A stretch of 64,000 nt of DNA from Rhytidiadelphus loreus. Lineage: Eukaryota > Streptophyta > Bryopsida > Hypnales > Hylocomiaceae. Position numbers and translations under genes: made by a program. The DNA lies in the NCBI GenBank assembly GCA_947034895.1, contig OX344764.1, positions 52,309,348-52,373,347 of the forward strand, written 5' to 3'. Within the stretch, counting starts at the first letter, position 1; each line of letters opens with the position of its first letter. The notes beneath the pieces were generated by a model that searched no databases, was not told the DNA's origin, and was given only the letters and a program-made list of their open reading frames with translations. Shown piece after piece: positions 1-10,752 of this stretch.

Positions 1-1400
1 AGCCTTCTTTGGGTTCCGAAGAGCCTCCCTTGGAATAATTCTTTGGCACTAAGAAAAGGCTCTTTGAATTCAAAGAGCCTTATAGGTCCTTTAGAGTCTT
101 CATTGGAGAGCCCTTGAAAATCGAAGGAGGGCTTTTAAAAATCCAAAGAGCCTTCCTTGGAGGAGCCCTTTGGCACCAAAGAAAGTCTTTTTAAATTCAA
201 GGAGCCTTTTGGAGTTCTTTAAAGCCTTTATTGGAAGAGACCTTTGGCACCAAGAATGGGCTCTTGGAGAGTTCCTTCGGTTCTAAGGAGTATTCTTTAG
301 AAGAACCCTTTGACACCAAGAAAAGGCTCCTTGGATCTAAAAAGCCTTTAGAAGTGCCTTAGAGTCTTTATTAGAGTAGCCTTGGGAACCAAAGGAGGGA
401 TCCTTAGAATCTGAAAAGCCTTCCTTGAGATTTAAGGAGCCTTACCTAGAAGAGCCCTTTGGCATCCAAAAAAGGATTTTGGATTTGAGGAATCTATTGA
501 GGTTCTTTAGAGCCTTAATTGAATAAGTCCTTGGAACTAAGAGAGGGATCCTCCAAATCCAAAGAGCCTTCTTTGGAAGAGCCCTTGGATTCTAAGGAAC
601 CTTTTTGGGAAAGCCTTTTAGCAACAAGGAAGGGCTCCTTGGATCTAAGGAGAAATCCTTTAGTGAAAAATCTTCTGCACAAAAGAAGATTAAGAATTCT
701 ATGGATACAAAAATCATTCGTTGGATTTATTGGAGCCTTCCTTAGGAAAGTCGTTGTGGTACCAAAGAGGGACTTCTCATATCTGAGGAATCTTCTTTGG
801 ATTCTTGAGGAGCCTTCTATGGCACCTAGAGTCTATATAATGACATACCAAAGAAAATTAAAAGAGAACCCTTTGATACTAAGAAATTGCTCCTCAAGAT
901 ATGATGAGCTTTCTGTGACACCAAGACTCTATGGAATGCCATACCAAAAAGAAAAGAGAAAGCCCTTTGGCACCAAGGAAGGGCTTTTTGACACTCATGA
1001 GAGTTCTAGAGAGCCTTTCCTTAGCTTGAAGGGACCCTCACAAATCACAATGAATTAGAGATTTTCAAATAATCCTTTCTATAAATAAAAAGAGGGTCCT
1101 TTAGTACCAAAAATTGTCTCTTTACATCTGAGGAGTCGTATGATGAATTTTTTTTATTTTTTAAATATTTGAAAAAAAAATTTAATCACAATTCTTATAA
1201 TCCACGAAATTAAGAAGAAGAGGGTCTTTGGCACCAAGAAATGACTCCTCCCATCTGAGAAGCCATCTATTGCATAAAAAAAGTTTAATTTAAAAAAAAA
1301 TTGAATTTAAAATCAAAATTGCAATTCTATAAACTCCGTAAATTAATAGAAGGAAGGTCTTTTTGCACCTAAAATTGACTCCTTATATTTGAGGAGCCAT
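1..1400. repeat. Degenerate ~70-bp tandem satellite
   Basis: A motif close to CTTTGGCACCAAGAAAGGCT recurs at about 41, 113, 168, 242, 308, 381, 457, 530 and 584. The spacing is mostly 65-76 bp, with much substitution between units. Related but sparser units continue at about 865, 957, 1,090, 1,212 and 1,347, where they are separated by AT-rich sequence. The array runs off the left edge of the window. The open frame at 519-1,058 is a by-product of the repeat and is not called as a gene. Confidence 0.7.
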
Positions 1401-2265
1401 CTACTATTTAGTAGTAGTCTAGATCTAGTAGCCCTATTCTGACCCTATTCTTCCCATAATGATATCCGTCTAACAATTCATAGTCAAGACACATGTGTTT
1501 AGAGTTGGTTAAATAATGGTCAATTGGAGTAGGTGACATAGGCCTTATTGGACTAATTAGTTCAAAGTGGGAGTGGTATTTGGCACCCTAAGGAGTAAGG
1601 ATGACTCAAATCATTTGTAAAATTGTAAACATCAAAAGAATACATACAAAAAGACAAATGTGTGGACAATGGTAATATAATTTGTGCATTCCATCTGCAT
1701 GGGAGTCATAAAAAAAATGAATGGAGAGAACCATAGGATTCTAGAGCATGTATTGCAATGTGTAAATAAGGCCTTTCCTAGATGGATGATGAATGGATGA
1801 TATGGATGAAACTAATTCATACATCATCCCTTTGGTAGTACCTTTTTTGTTGCAAGAGAGGCTAGACTATTATTCTTGGACTTACCTAGTACAACATTTG
1901 AAAGCTAAATCAACTGCCTTAAAATAAAAGTTTTGTAACCACAAATTGATTTTTTTTAATTCTATTTGTAATAATTTATATTTTAGTAATTTTGACATTA
2001 CTACTTTTGGATTTGACATCACTATTTATAACTCTAACATGTCTATTTTTAATTAACAAAAGTCTTATTGAGTGCTCAAATTTAAATGCTTGTCGCTCAA
2101 CACTCATTGCTTGTTGTTCCTCGCTCTAGCATCATTCTCCAAGGATGTACATATTTTCAGAATAATTAATAAACCAACATCTTCAATAAAGGAAAAGTCA
2201 AGTTCCAAAGACTCTCATCGTAAGAACAAAAAAGCTAACCCAAATATATGGAGGGAAGCCTGAGG
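1401..2265. other. AT-rich flank without a gene; left copy of a duplicated segment
   Basis: I see no convincing coding sequence. Roughly 1,690-2,140 resembles 21,650-22,012 in the same orientation. Shared stretches include GATGGATGATGAATGGATGA, a block around TTTGGATTTGACAT, and the run of GCTCAA/CGCTCA words near 2,085-2,130. The two copies would have been near neighbours before the giant hAT element inserted between them. Confidence 0.5.
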
Positions 2266-2273
2266 CTCATGAA
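2266..2273. repeat. 8-bp target site duplication, left copy
   Basis: CTCATGAA directly precedes the CAGGG terminus of the giant hAT element. The same 8 bp follow its other terminus at 21,313-21,320. Eight base pairs is the target duplication length of the hAT superfamily. Confidence 0.88.
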
Positions 2274-2283
2274 CAGGGTTGAC
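2274..2283 (+). repeat. Left terminal inverted repeat of the giant hAT element
   Basis: CAGGGTTGAC is the exact reverse complement of 21,303-21,312. Beyond 10 bp the two ends diverge, although both soon enter sequence rich in GGACGTCCGG. Confidence 0.85.
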
Positions 2284-2294
2284 GAATTTCAACG

Positions 2295-2556
2295 TCCGGG
2301 GCAAAATCACGTCCATTTTTCGGACGTCCGGACGTCCGGACGTCCACATTTTCAGGACGCGCGGACGATGTGGACGGCGTCCATCGGACGGCATCCGTCG
2401 GCCATTCGGACGACGCGGACGGGCGGTCGGCGCGGTCGGCGGACGGATCGACGGGCGAATGGGCGGACGGCGGACATGTCTGCGCGGACGGCGGACGGAA
2501 GGCGCGGAGGCGGAAGGCGCGGACGGCGAACGGCGCGGACGGGCGGACATCCATAA
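2295..2556. repeat. Left subterminal CpG-rich array (GCGGACGG / GGACGTCC words)
   Basis: This is a dense run of GGACGTCCGGACGTCC followed by many GCGGACGGC-like words. It is extremely CpG-rich against an AT-rich background. It begins some 20 bp inside the left terminus, where subterminal transposase-binding repeats lie in hAT elements such as Ac. It is open in several frames on both strands, but that follows from its composition and no protein is called. Confidence 0.75.
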
Positions 2557-2962
2557 AACTACAGTAGTTGAAGCCAAATTTGATGCATTATACTATTACA
2601 TTTTTGTAGGTAATACTTGATCCAGAAAATGATGCACACAATGTAATTTCAGTCAATAGTGCTTGACTATTGAAAAACCAAAAAACCTTGATGATATTTT
2701 GAACATCATTAAGTTCATGTGCATTACAATGATAGGTTCAAAAATTAAATTGCCGTTACATGCTTCCATGTAACAATTCATCATGAACACTTGAATAATG
2801 AATTATACATCCCTTTCATCCCGAAGGTTGGTAATCACTATCTCCTTTCACCTCTGCCCCGCTACTATGACCTCTAGTATCCCATCCCGAATCTTCATCT
2901 TCATTGTTGTCTGACTTTTCCATATCCTCTGATAAAGATTGTACAATTGTCCCTCCTTGTAT

Positions 2963-5900
2963 TTACTTGGATGCAACTGACCTCGTTGGTTGGCCCTTCC
3001 TCTGCTCTTGTTTGGCTCTTAGTATAGACTTTCCTATGCCTTCTTTAAGGCCATGAATCGGTTTTAATTTCCTCGCTGAAATTGGTTGACATACATCAAG
3101 AGGGATTTTACCAAGACTTTGTCTCTTTGATGGGGAAATTGCAAAAGCCTCCATTAATCTTTTATTTCGAGCTTTGTGGGACTCTTTCACCGTTGGTGGT
3201 CTTACTTGCGATCCTCCTTGATTGGGTATCTTTGCTCCAATCATCTGCTGCAATGTTCCATCACACGATTTGAATGAATCACGTTTTGTTTGGCCAGAAC
3301 GTTGACCAAACATTGATGCCAATGTCTCGTCCTTCTCATCATCGCTCCATGATGAATTGAATGGATCTGGATTGACACGAAGGTGCATTCCGGTCGGACT
3401 GGTCAAATGTTGTTCAACTTGTTTCCCAAATCTTGAGCCTCCGGGACCATTCAAAGTTGTACTACCTCTTGTATGTAGTGCTGATGGACGATCGCTACGT
3501 GGTCGTAATTGGAGATCTTGCACAATTTGCTTCTGGTCTTCGACGTTGTGAACTAGCATTGGGCGATCAAACTCTGTCACACGTGCATCTACATTCGATG
3601 GTAATTCCACACATTCAACACTTGTATTATACACATTCATGTTAGACTTCACCCCACACTCTCCCATGTCATTGACTTCGGGATTTTCTTCTACAAGTGC
3701 CATTGTCATGGGTAGACTCTCGAGAATTGGAATCACTTCATCTGTTTGGGGGATGCAATCATTGACAAACATTGCCTCATTTTCTTCCACTATTTGCGCA
3801 TGAGTGTCCTCCGTATTGGCTAGAATCTTTTCGCTAGTCAACAACCCGGTTCCATCTATAAATTTAGCTATAGAAGGGCCACCTTCATCATATTCACAAT
3901 TGTCCTCATCCAATGGAAAATTGTAAATGTCTTCCGCATTTCTATCCTCGTCTTCATTGTTCCGATTTGGGCACCGGAGCGGTTCATCATCCAAATTGGT
4001 GATGTCATCGTTCATAGCATCTTCGTCATCGAATAGAGGATCACCATCTTCACCATCTTCATCACGCTCGTCCTCCGACATAGAATCTTCCGACTCTACA
4101 TTCTCGGTGTACCACTTCTTCTCATCGTTTTCCTTTGATGCACAAAGGACTTTGGAATTCGTGTACACATACACCAAATCTTGGGCTCTCTGTGGCTTCA
4201 ACTTGTTTCGAAATTTGTTGTGAACAAATGAATAGCTACTCCAATTTCGTTCACATGAAGACGAAGATACCGGTTGGGCTAAAATCCTCTTAGCAATTGG
4301 AGCAATGAGCTTCCCACACGCACCTTCAAAATCCCACCAAGCGTGCGCCGACAATTGTTGCTCGTCCGGATTCAACATGTTGTGAAATGGAGGTTCCCTG
4401 TGGCGGAAGGCTACAAATTCTTTCACGACCGAGGCATACTCCCCTTGTTTGCAAATTTTCATTAGAATATGCTTGCATGCATCCATTGCATCTTGGTCGT
4501 CGGCTAGCTCTTGGTCTTCAAGAAGGTAGGGGTTCAACAAAGCTCCTGCATAATGTAGATTGGTCTCCACCAATTCCCGTCGGGCATAATACGGTTGCAC
4601 TAGTGGAATGGCAAGGTCTGAGGATAAACGAAAAGGCGGTTTATCTAAAGAGAGGACATGTTTCTCTAATTTCCTCATTATGTGCAGCACCTTGCCCATG
4701 CATGGCCTCTTTGCATCCAAGTCACGTAAACCATTTACAACGGGAGCCGACAAGTCCTTGAAATTTTGACAACGGCACCAAAAATGCTCGCTCAAAATTA
4801 TCTTCTTCACCATCCGACATTCATTGCGGGATTTGGAGTTCCGCCCAAACTTCCTTGCGTATTCATCCCATTGCGGGTCCGTCATTGTTTGTTGCAACTT
4901 CCCATTGATCTTCAACATGCGCCCAATCATGTTGTAATTAGAGGCAAACCTTGTTTCCACTGCCATCAACAAATTATATTCCGGTGAGTACTTCCGAAAT
5001 ATTGCAAGTGGCATGTGCCGCTTCTTGAAGAATTTCACCACGATACGGGCATTTTCCACGACCTCTTCAATCCATTGTTCATTCCCCAATCTTTCAGCAA
5101 CAAATTGAGGGCGTGCACCACACAACCTTGAAAAAAATGTGGGGATATTTACTAGATATCAAATTCCATGCTGCAGGGTTCACTGACGCATTATCTGTAC
5201 TCACTTGCACCACATTGTTGGGGCCTACTTGTTCTATGAAGCTCTCAAGTATGCCAACCAAGTATGTTGCATTTTTTTTGTGCCCTGTCGTATCCACCGC
5301 TCCCAAGAATTGCTCACCCGCAGAAGACACGAGCATGGCATTTATCAATGGCCGATTCGTAACTGACGTCCATCCATCAATAGACAATGTTGCTCCAAAC
5401 TTCCTAATGCTGTGTTCGGTCCGCTTTCGGAGATTGACCTCAATGTCTGCCTTTGCTTGGTCAAGCAATTTATGGCGTAAGTCGTGATAAGACGGTGGGA
5501 TATAAGGCCATTGAAACTCGGTGGTTCGCTTCACCGCTTCTTTGAATGCTGGGTTCCTCGCAACAGCACATGGTATGTTTGCAGCATAAAAGAAATTGGC
5601 CCACACCGCATTCAACTTGCGTTTATTTGCTTCTTCAAATCCATTCACCAGACTACTTTGCTTTTGACTAATTAGAGGCCTACTGCTTGATCCCCGTGGA
5701 GTACCACGCTCACTTGATCTTTGTGTATTTCAGAAGATAGTGGATCCAAATCCTCCAGTGCAGTGCATGAGTCGGAATGTGTAGACCGTGCCATGTTTCT
5801 TCCATTTGAATTATCGCATTCCTGCATAGCCATAGGTGTGCCACTGCCATCCACATTGTTTAGAGACGATCTTCGTGGGATCGCCCCTTGGCAACCCAAA

Positions 5901-6100
5901 AATAAAGCTCAAACTTGAGATGTCATTTTTGCGCAAAGGCTAATTCCTTTGTCACGAGCCCCCGATGTGCCTTGGTATCCTAAGTGGCTAAACAACCGGC
6001 TTACTTTCTTGGCAAACACCAAGTTGCAAAACTGGCATTGCACTTTACCAACCTCCGGGAAGCCATACCAAGAAGACCAATCCTTGTTCATAGTGATCAC
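2963..6100 (-). pseudogene. hAT transposase (BED finger, DUF659, dimerisation domain), frame broken
   Basis: The N-terminal part (6,100-5,909) has a BED-type zinc finger with CQFC, then SHLGYQ and a later Cys. It ends in an in-frame TGA, and the frame continues over 5,899-5,672. The segment 5,648-5,094 carries the DUF659/RNase H-like core, with catalytic-type Asp in LSIDGWTS (residue 91 of that segment) and STDNAS (residue 152). The segment 5,125-2,963 has the LHYAGALLNP motif (residues 190-199) and the C-terminal dimerisation region with SSSSCERNWS (287-296). A long acidic tail of about 390 residues follows, which is unusual for the family. Frames shift near 5,675, at an A run (5,131-5,137) and at a C run (5,084-5,087). 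Between the last two, the third frame encodes the expected VVHALNLLLKDWG. The single-base homopolymer shifts could be mutations or assembly errors. The product would cut and rejoin the ends of the giant element in the nucleus. Confidence 0.85.
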
Positions 6101-6414
6101 CTCCGATTCCGTAAATTGGATTCAAATTAAAAATGTAACCGTTGGATAAGATTTGTAAAAAATATTAGAAACAATGTGTGAATGAAGCCTTGGAAACCAA
6201 AGCCCCCTTGTCCACTGAACTATGCATTACCAAGCAAGGGACACAAAATAAATTGCAGCTCCTAGCCTTTGGAAATCTTAGCGTTTAGTTTCTCAAGAGT
6301 GCTTATTAGTCTGAATTCTAAGAACTTATAGAATTCAAATCAGGCCCATTCTTCATGACCGTTGAGCAGCAAAAACTAAAACATTTCTAAAGCCCCAACG
6401 GTTCCGAGAACAAA

Positions 6415-6605
6415 AATGCGGACGGCAGCGACGGAATCGCGGACGGCGACTTGCGACAGGCGGACGGCAGCGTCGGAAGCGTGGACGGCGACCTGAGATA
6501 GGCGGACGGCAGCATCGGAATCGCGGACGGCAGCGACAGAATCGCGGACGGCAAGCTGTGACAGGCGGACAGCAGCGGCGAAATTGTAGGCGGGTGGCGA
6601 ACTAG
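6415..6605. repeat. CpG-rich GCGGACGGC array upstream of the hAT transposase gene
   Basis: GCGGACGGC recurs with spacers such as AGCGTCGGAA, AGCGACGGAA and GACTTGCGACAG. It lies about 310-500 bp upstream of the first recognisable transposase codon, which is read leftward. The same word makes up the terminal arrays, so this may serve as both promoter and transposase-binding region. The open frame 6,376-6,666 on the minus strand is repeat-derived. Confidence 0.7.
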
Positions 6606-7165
6606 TGGACGGCTGCTGGATTTTGACTAATTGACTAATTCTACAAGTTTTTGTGGGAGTACGCATTATCTACATTGACAGAAATAATAGACAATAGTAA
6701 TTATATAGAGTAGAAATTTTCAAAATTTCCGTAATGGGTAGGGAATAGGAAGCCTAAAACCGGAAATAGAAATTAGAGGCTTTACGGAAAACCTTAAACT
6801 GTAATTAGGGTTACAGTCGGTTCCGGAAACCCTATCCGGAAACCCTAACCCTAATCCGGAAACCGGAAAGTTCCGGCCGAGTAGACCCTAGGGCCTAGTC
6901 CGGCTAGGGAACTTGTGGGAACGCCAGGCCGAAAAGCTACTTAACCCCCGCTGTTTGCTTCATTCTCCCTCTTTCTCCGCGTGATTATCGCGATGGCGCT
7001 TAGTGAGTGAAAGTGTGGTGAGATAGGAACGTGTTAAGGAGAGAAGGGGAGGCCGATGCCGATTGCACCGGAAAGTAGAACGGAAACTTAGCGGATCAGG
7101 CGACGGAAACTTAACGGAAGATTAGTGGAAACTTAGCGGAAGTGAGTCGGAAGTGAGGATAGAGT

Positions 7166-9082
7166 ATGGCAGTAGTTATGGCAGGACCCAGTGTACGGAA
7201 GTCAGGGATCGCGGCCCGGATGATCAATCCGGAAATCCCTGAGAATCCGGAACACCACCACCAACTGGAGGATGACCTGACGGATATGGGGTGCCTGGGG
7301 TTTCTGAAGAGACCCTGGAGTATCCGGAGCGAGGAGATGATAGACGAGTTAGTCTATGGCGCTCCGAATCAGTACCACCTAACCGTTAGAGGTCGTCCAA
7401 AGTCCTGGACAGCAGAGATATGGGCCGGAGTCTATTTCGCATCCTCTAGAGGATCCGGATGGGCCGGGCGGACAGAGAAATTCGCCGCGGATAGATTCCG
7501 GAACCCGGCGGATCCGAAGGAGGGATATACCGCATCCGACTGCCGGAATCCTAGGGACCAGAGACTCTTAGAGTTTTTGAGCCCCATCCTGTATCCGGAA
7601 AAGCCCAGCCGGATTACAGTAACGCTGGCAAACACGGTATTCGGAGCCTTAGGGGAAAGAGGGAAACCGGCCCCTAGACCAGTTAGCTGGGGGCTCATCA
7701 TCCAGTCCATAGTAGACAAGCTTTCCGGAAACCTGGTGGGAAAGAAATCTAGTCCCATCAGTCCGTACCTCCTCCACTTGTATCACAAGCAGGAGGTACT
7801 GAGTAGTCCGGAAGATATCATCTACCAGCAGGGAGATAGCCTTCTTCGATACGGCCTACCTCCGGATTCGGATCCGACGGATGAGGAGCCAGAAGAGGAC
7901 GTGAAACCGGAACTGGAGCATGATTCACCAGAGAAGCACGAATCACGCCGGAAGAGCACGGACCCGGATTCAAGAGGAAAGAATCAGCTTCCGGATCCTG
8001 TTCCATCCCGGAACATTGATTCGGAATTGGATATCTTCGAGTCGACGATCTCCTGGCTGCGGAGTCAGAGGACTGCCAACGAACGGATGGCCACCCTGAT
8101 CCGGAGAGTCTGCACGGTGTTGAAGGTAGCAGACGAGACGGAGATCGTGGAGGCGATCAAGAGCAGACCGGATCCGGAGATGATCCGCCTATTGGAGGGA
8201 CGGATCTGGGCAGTAGAGGCAGAGCGCGACCATCTTCAAAACCGCGCAACGTGGGCGGAGAGGGAGATGCACACCGCCAACAAACGAGCGACGGATGCGA
8301 CGGAGCTGGTCCGGAAGTTGAGAGACCTGATCGACCAGCCAGCGGATATCATCACCAAATCCGCGCTCTGGAACAACCAGATGACCCGGGAAGGCCACAT
8401 TTCCGGAACCAAGGTTGTGAAGATATTGGTAGAGTTTGAGGCGCGGATTGAGGTCGCATTGAAGGAAATGTGGCACTTGGTGGGCCACTTCGATCCACTC
8501 AGCGGATTGGAGGAGTTTCCGGAAATACCCGGAGGGGAGTTCCCGGAGACAACACAACTAAACTTGGGAGAACGATCGTCGGCCCAGCAATCCGGAAGAT
8601 CCTCGGGGCAGAAGGATATTACGGATGGGAGGAGGATTCCGGATCCGGTTCTAACGCCCCGGACTACCTCAGTGAACCTCTTCCCGCCTATTCAGGATCC
8701 CACTACTGACGTGACGGCGATGACGGAGGATCCGGTTGGGATTCAGAATCCGGCCCGGACCCATCCGGAGGAGTTCACCCACATGCAACAGCAGACTCCT
8801 CCGCGGCCGCCACCATCGACTCCCATCGAGTTCATTGATCTGGAGAAGAAGAAGGCTACCCGGCGGAAGAACAGCAGCGATCCGGTGGAGGTTCTCGAGT
8901 CGGAGGAAGAGGAGGCAGTGACGAACTCCTCTTCCGAGTCAGAGTATGCGGAGACGGATCCGGGTCCGCCAAGGACCCAATCCGCAACCAAGTCCACCCC
9001 GACGAAGCAGATCCGGCCGAAGGCGCCGACCCGGATTACGAAGGGCGGAACGTCAACGAAGAAGGCGGGGAAGGGTAAATGA
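7166..9082 (+). CDS. LTR-borne protein of unknown family (638 aa), intact
   Basis: This is the intact member of a family with four copies in the window. Residues ~30-220 form the conserved N-terminal domain. Motifs shared with the copies include DMGCLGFLKRPW, GAPNQYHLTVRG, then RNPADPKEGY, LLEFLSPILYPEKPSR, ANTVFGALGE and SPYLLHLYHK. An acidic, charged linker follows (~225-300). Next comes a predicted coiled-coil zone (~300-450, rich in RERA/EAER patterns). The C-terminus is low-complexity and Ser/Pro/Glu-rich, ending in a basic tail with KKAGKGK. I see no CCHC knuckle, protease or RT motif. The position inside an LTR-like unit suggests a gag-like or regulatory accessory protein, but that is inference. 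The first ATG follows an untranslated leader of about 500 bp, and a second Met lies five codons on. Confidence 0.8.
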   Translation: MAVVMAGPSVRKSGIAARMINPEIPENPEHHHQLEDDLTDMGCLGFLKRPWSIRSEEMIDELVYGAPNQYHLTVRGRPKSWTAEIWAGVYFASSRGSGWAGRTEKFAADRFRNPADPKEGYTASDCRNPRDQRLLEFLSPILYPEKPSRITVTLANTVFGALGERGKPAPRPVSWGLIIQSIVDKLSGNLVGKKSSPISPYLLHLYHKQEVLSSPEDIIYQQGDSLLRYGLPPDSDPTDEEPEEDVKPELEHDSPEKHESRRKSTDPDSRGKNQLPDPVPSRNIDSELDIFESTISWLRSQRTANERMATLIRRVCTVLKVADETEIVEAIKSRPDPEMIRLLEGRIWAVEAERDHLQNRATWAEREMHTANKRATDATELVRKLRDLIDQPADIITKSALWNNQMTREGHISGTKVVKILVEFEARIEVALKEMWHLVGHFDPLSGLEEFPEIPGGEFPETTQLNLGERSSAQQSGRSSGQKDITDGRRIPDPVLTPRTTSVNLFPPIQDPTTDVTAMTEDPVGIQNPARTHPEEFTHMQQQTPPRPPPSTPIEFIDLEKKKATRRKNSSDPVEVLESEEEEAVTNSSSESEYAETDPGPPRTQSATKSTPTKQIRPKAPTRITKGGTSTKKAGKGK

Positions 9083-9364
9083 CTAGGTTGCGTAGTTGGA
9101 TTGTTAGTTTTAGTATTTTGTCTTCATCGCGGGTTTTCCGGATGTGGGACCCGCTGATCCGGAACGCTAAGTAGTTCCGGATTTCTAGGAATTTAACGGC
9201 TTTCCATTTTTCCCGGAACGGTCACTTGGCCGTTGTCCGGATTTTCAGCTGGCCGTTGGCCGCTTTTTCTTTGGACCGTTTTGGTCGTGTTGTTTTGGTT
9301 TTTAAGGGCGGGCCGGCTTGTGGCCTGTCATTCCATTTTGTGTCATTCAATCTGAGCACCCAAG

Positions 9365-9370
9365 AATAAA
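9365..9370 (+). promoter_or_regulatory. AATAAA, likely polyadenylation signal of element 1
   Basis: AATAAA lies about 285 bp after the stop codon of the 638-aa ORF. The flanking context (CAAGAATAAACACCTTGGGA) is retained in element 2 on the opposite strand near 49,345. Confidence 0.5.
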
Positions 9371-9515
9371 CACCTTGGGAATCATTATCTTGCGTATCGC
9401 GTCTTGATTACTTGTGTGTGGGTGTATCCGGGAGAGTGTGCAAGGTAGGAATCCGGATTGGTTGGTGTCCGGATCCGACTGAAGGTAACTTGCAGAATAG
9501 TTTAGATTGAACTTG

Positions 9516-9930
9516 AGGAACTGCGCGCGGTGCCTTTAAATTGCTGGAACGGTGATCCGGTGGGATCCGGTAGTGGTCAGGGAGCTAATCCAGAACTCAT
9601 GAGTAGTTTCGTGCGGAAGTCAGCAGCCGCCAAGTGGAACATTCCCAAACCATCGGAAGGTCTGCCAACCTCAAGAGCGGTCGACAGCTAGAAAGTAAGT
9701 CCTTTAGTTCCGGATTCCAACTATCCGCGGTTGTTTTGCAGTTGAGTCTAGTTTACGAGTGAGGAGCTGTGCGTGGTGCCTTTAAATCGCTGGAACGGTG
9801 ATCCGGTGGGATCCGGTAGTGGTCAGGGAGCTAGTCCGGGAACTCGAGACGAGTCCCGTGCGGAAGTCGGCAACCGCCTAGTGGAATATTCCCAAACCAC
9901 CGGAAGGTCTGCCAACCTCAGGAGTAGCTG
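9516..9930 (+). repeat. 246-bp tandem duplication within the LTR-like element
   Basis: A block beginning near GTGCCTTTAAATTGCTGG and ending near GGTCTGCCAACCTCA occurs twice, with TGCCTTTAAA at 9,531 and 9,777. Element 2 has the same duplication on the minus strand (near 48,970 and 49,214). It therefore predates the spread of both copies. Confidence 0.75.
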
Positions 9931-10752
9931 AAAGCTTGATCCGGAAAATAGCTGAGTGTCGTTGTAGTAAGGGCGGGTGAGGGTGTATCTCTGCGTGACC
10001 TACCTTCCGGGTGGCCACCCGGAATGTTGTGAGAGGGACCATCTTTCCTCCTTACCGGACTGAGAACTTTGAGGACGGATACTTGTTTGTTGTTTAGGAG
10101 TTCATATGTGTGTTATTTGAGTGGTGATGTTCCCCACCCCTCGGAAAGAGCAAGTGAGGACCCTCTGAGGGTAAAACAGAGGTACCCAAAACCGGTGTGA
10201 CGGATAGTGAGAGTAGGAATCCGGATTAGGGAGGATCCGGATTTGATTCCGGAAGACAGTATTTCCGGAACTTGGGTTTGTGTTGTGCCGGATCCTACTG
10301 CGGATTGTCATTTCCGGGTAGATCCGTAGTTCCGGAAGCTTATCTACCGCGACAACATCTGGAATTCCTTGGGACGATAACTCGTGTCATTTTAACGCTT
10401 TTGTGGTGTTAAAGATACCTACGCCTAGACTGCGCGTATGACAGTTTTAATTTTAGGGACTTAATTTAGAGATGCGTGATATTTCAGAAATTCAGAAATT
10501 AATGAGATAAAATTATGTTGAGAGATAGGCATGTCCAAAATCATACTTGATAAAAAAGTATCGCATAAAATATCAAAAACTTAGGAGAGTAAATTCAAAA
10601 ACATTTGAGTAACCCACATATTTTTATATTAATGAAAAGCAACTCATAGCATACTATGAGTGTTGTGAATTAATAGTATTGAATCTTCTCGAGATTCAAA
10701 ATAAACAACACTCCATAATGTCATATCGAAATACAAATAAGGTGTAACTATC

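Larger units (their letters stand above)
6652..10443 (+). mobile_element. ORF-bearing LTR-like element 1, intact (probable solo LTR)
   Basis: The element starts TGTGGGAGTACGC and ends GCGCGTATGACA. It is flanked by identical 5-bp duplications GTTTT (6,647-6,651 and 10,444-10,448). TG...CA ends with a 5-bp target duplication are the signature of LTR retroelement integration. There is no pair of internal direct repeats and no reverse transcriptase, integrase or protease. The whole 3,792 bp therefore behaves like a single long LTR left by recombination, or a minimal non-autonomous element. It carries one 638-codon ORF, an AATAAA downstream at 9,365, and a conserved 246-bp tandem duplication near the 3' end. 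It is inserted in the giant hAT element just upstream of the transposase gene. Elements 2, 3 and 4 are its relatives in this window. Confidence 0.85.

Noticed and set aside
2215..2620. Many overlapping Arg/Gly/Ser-rich ORFs on both strands
   Set aside because: They come from the CpG-rich subterminal array, which lacks stops in several frames. The same happens at 6,376-6,666, 14,225-14,671, 15,980-16,437 and 20,742-21,369.
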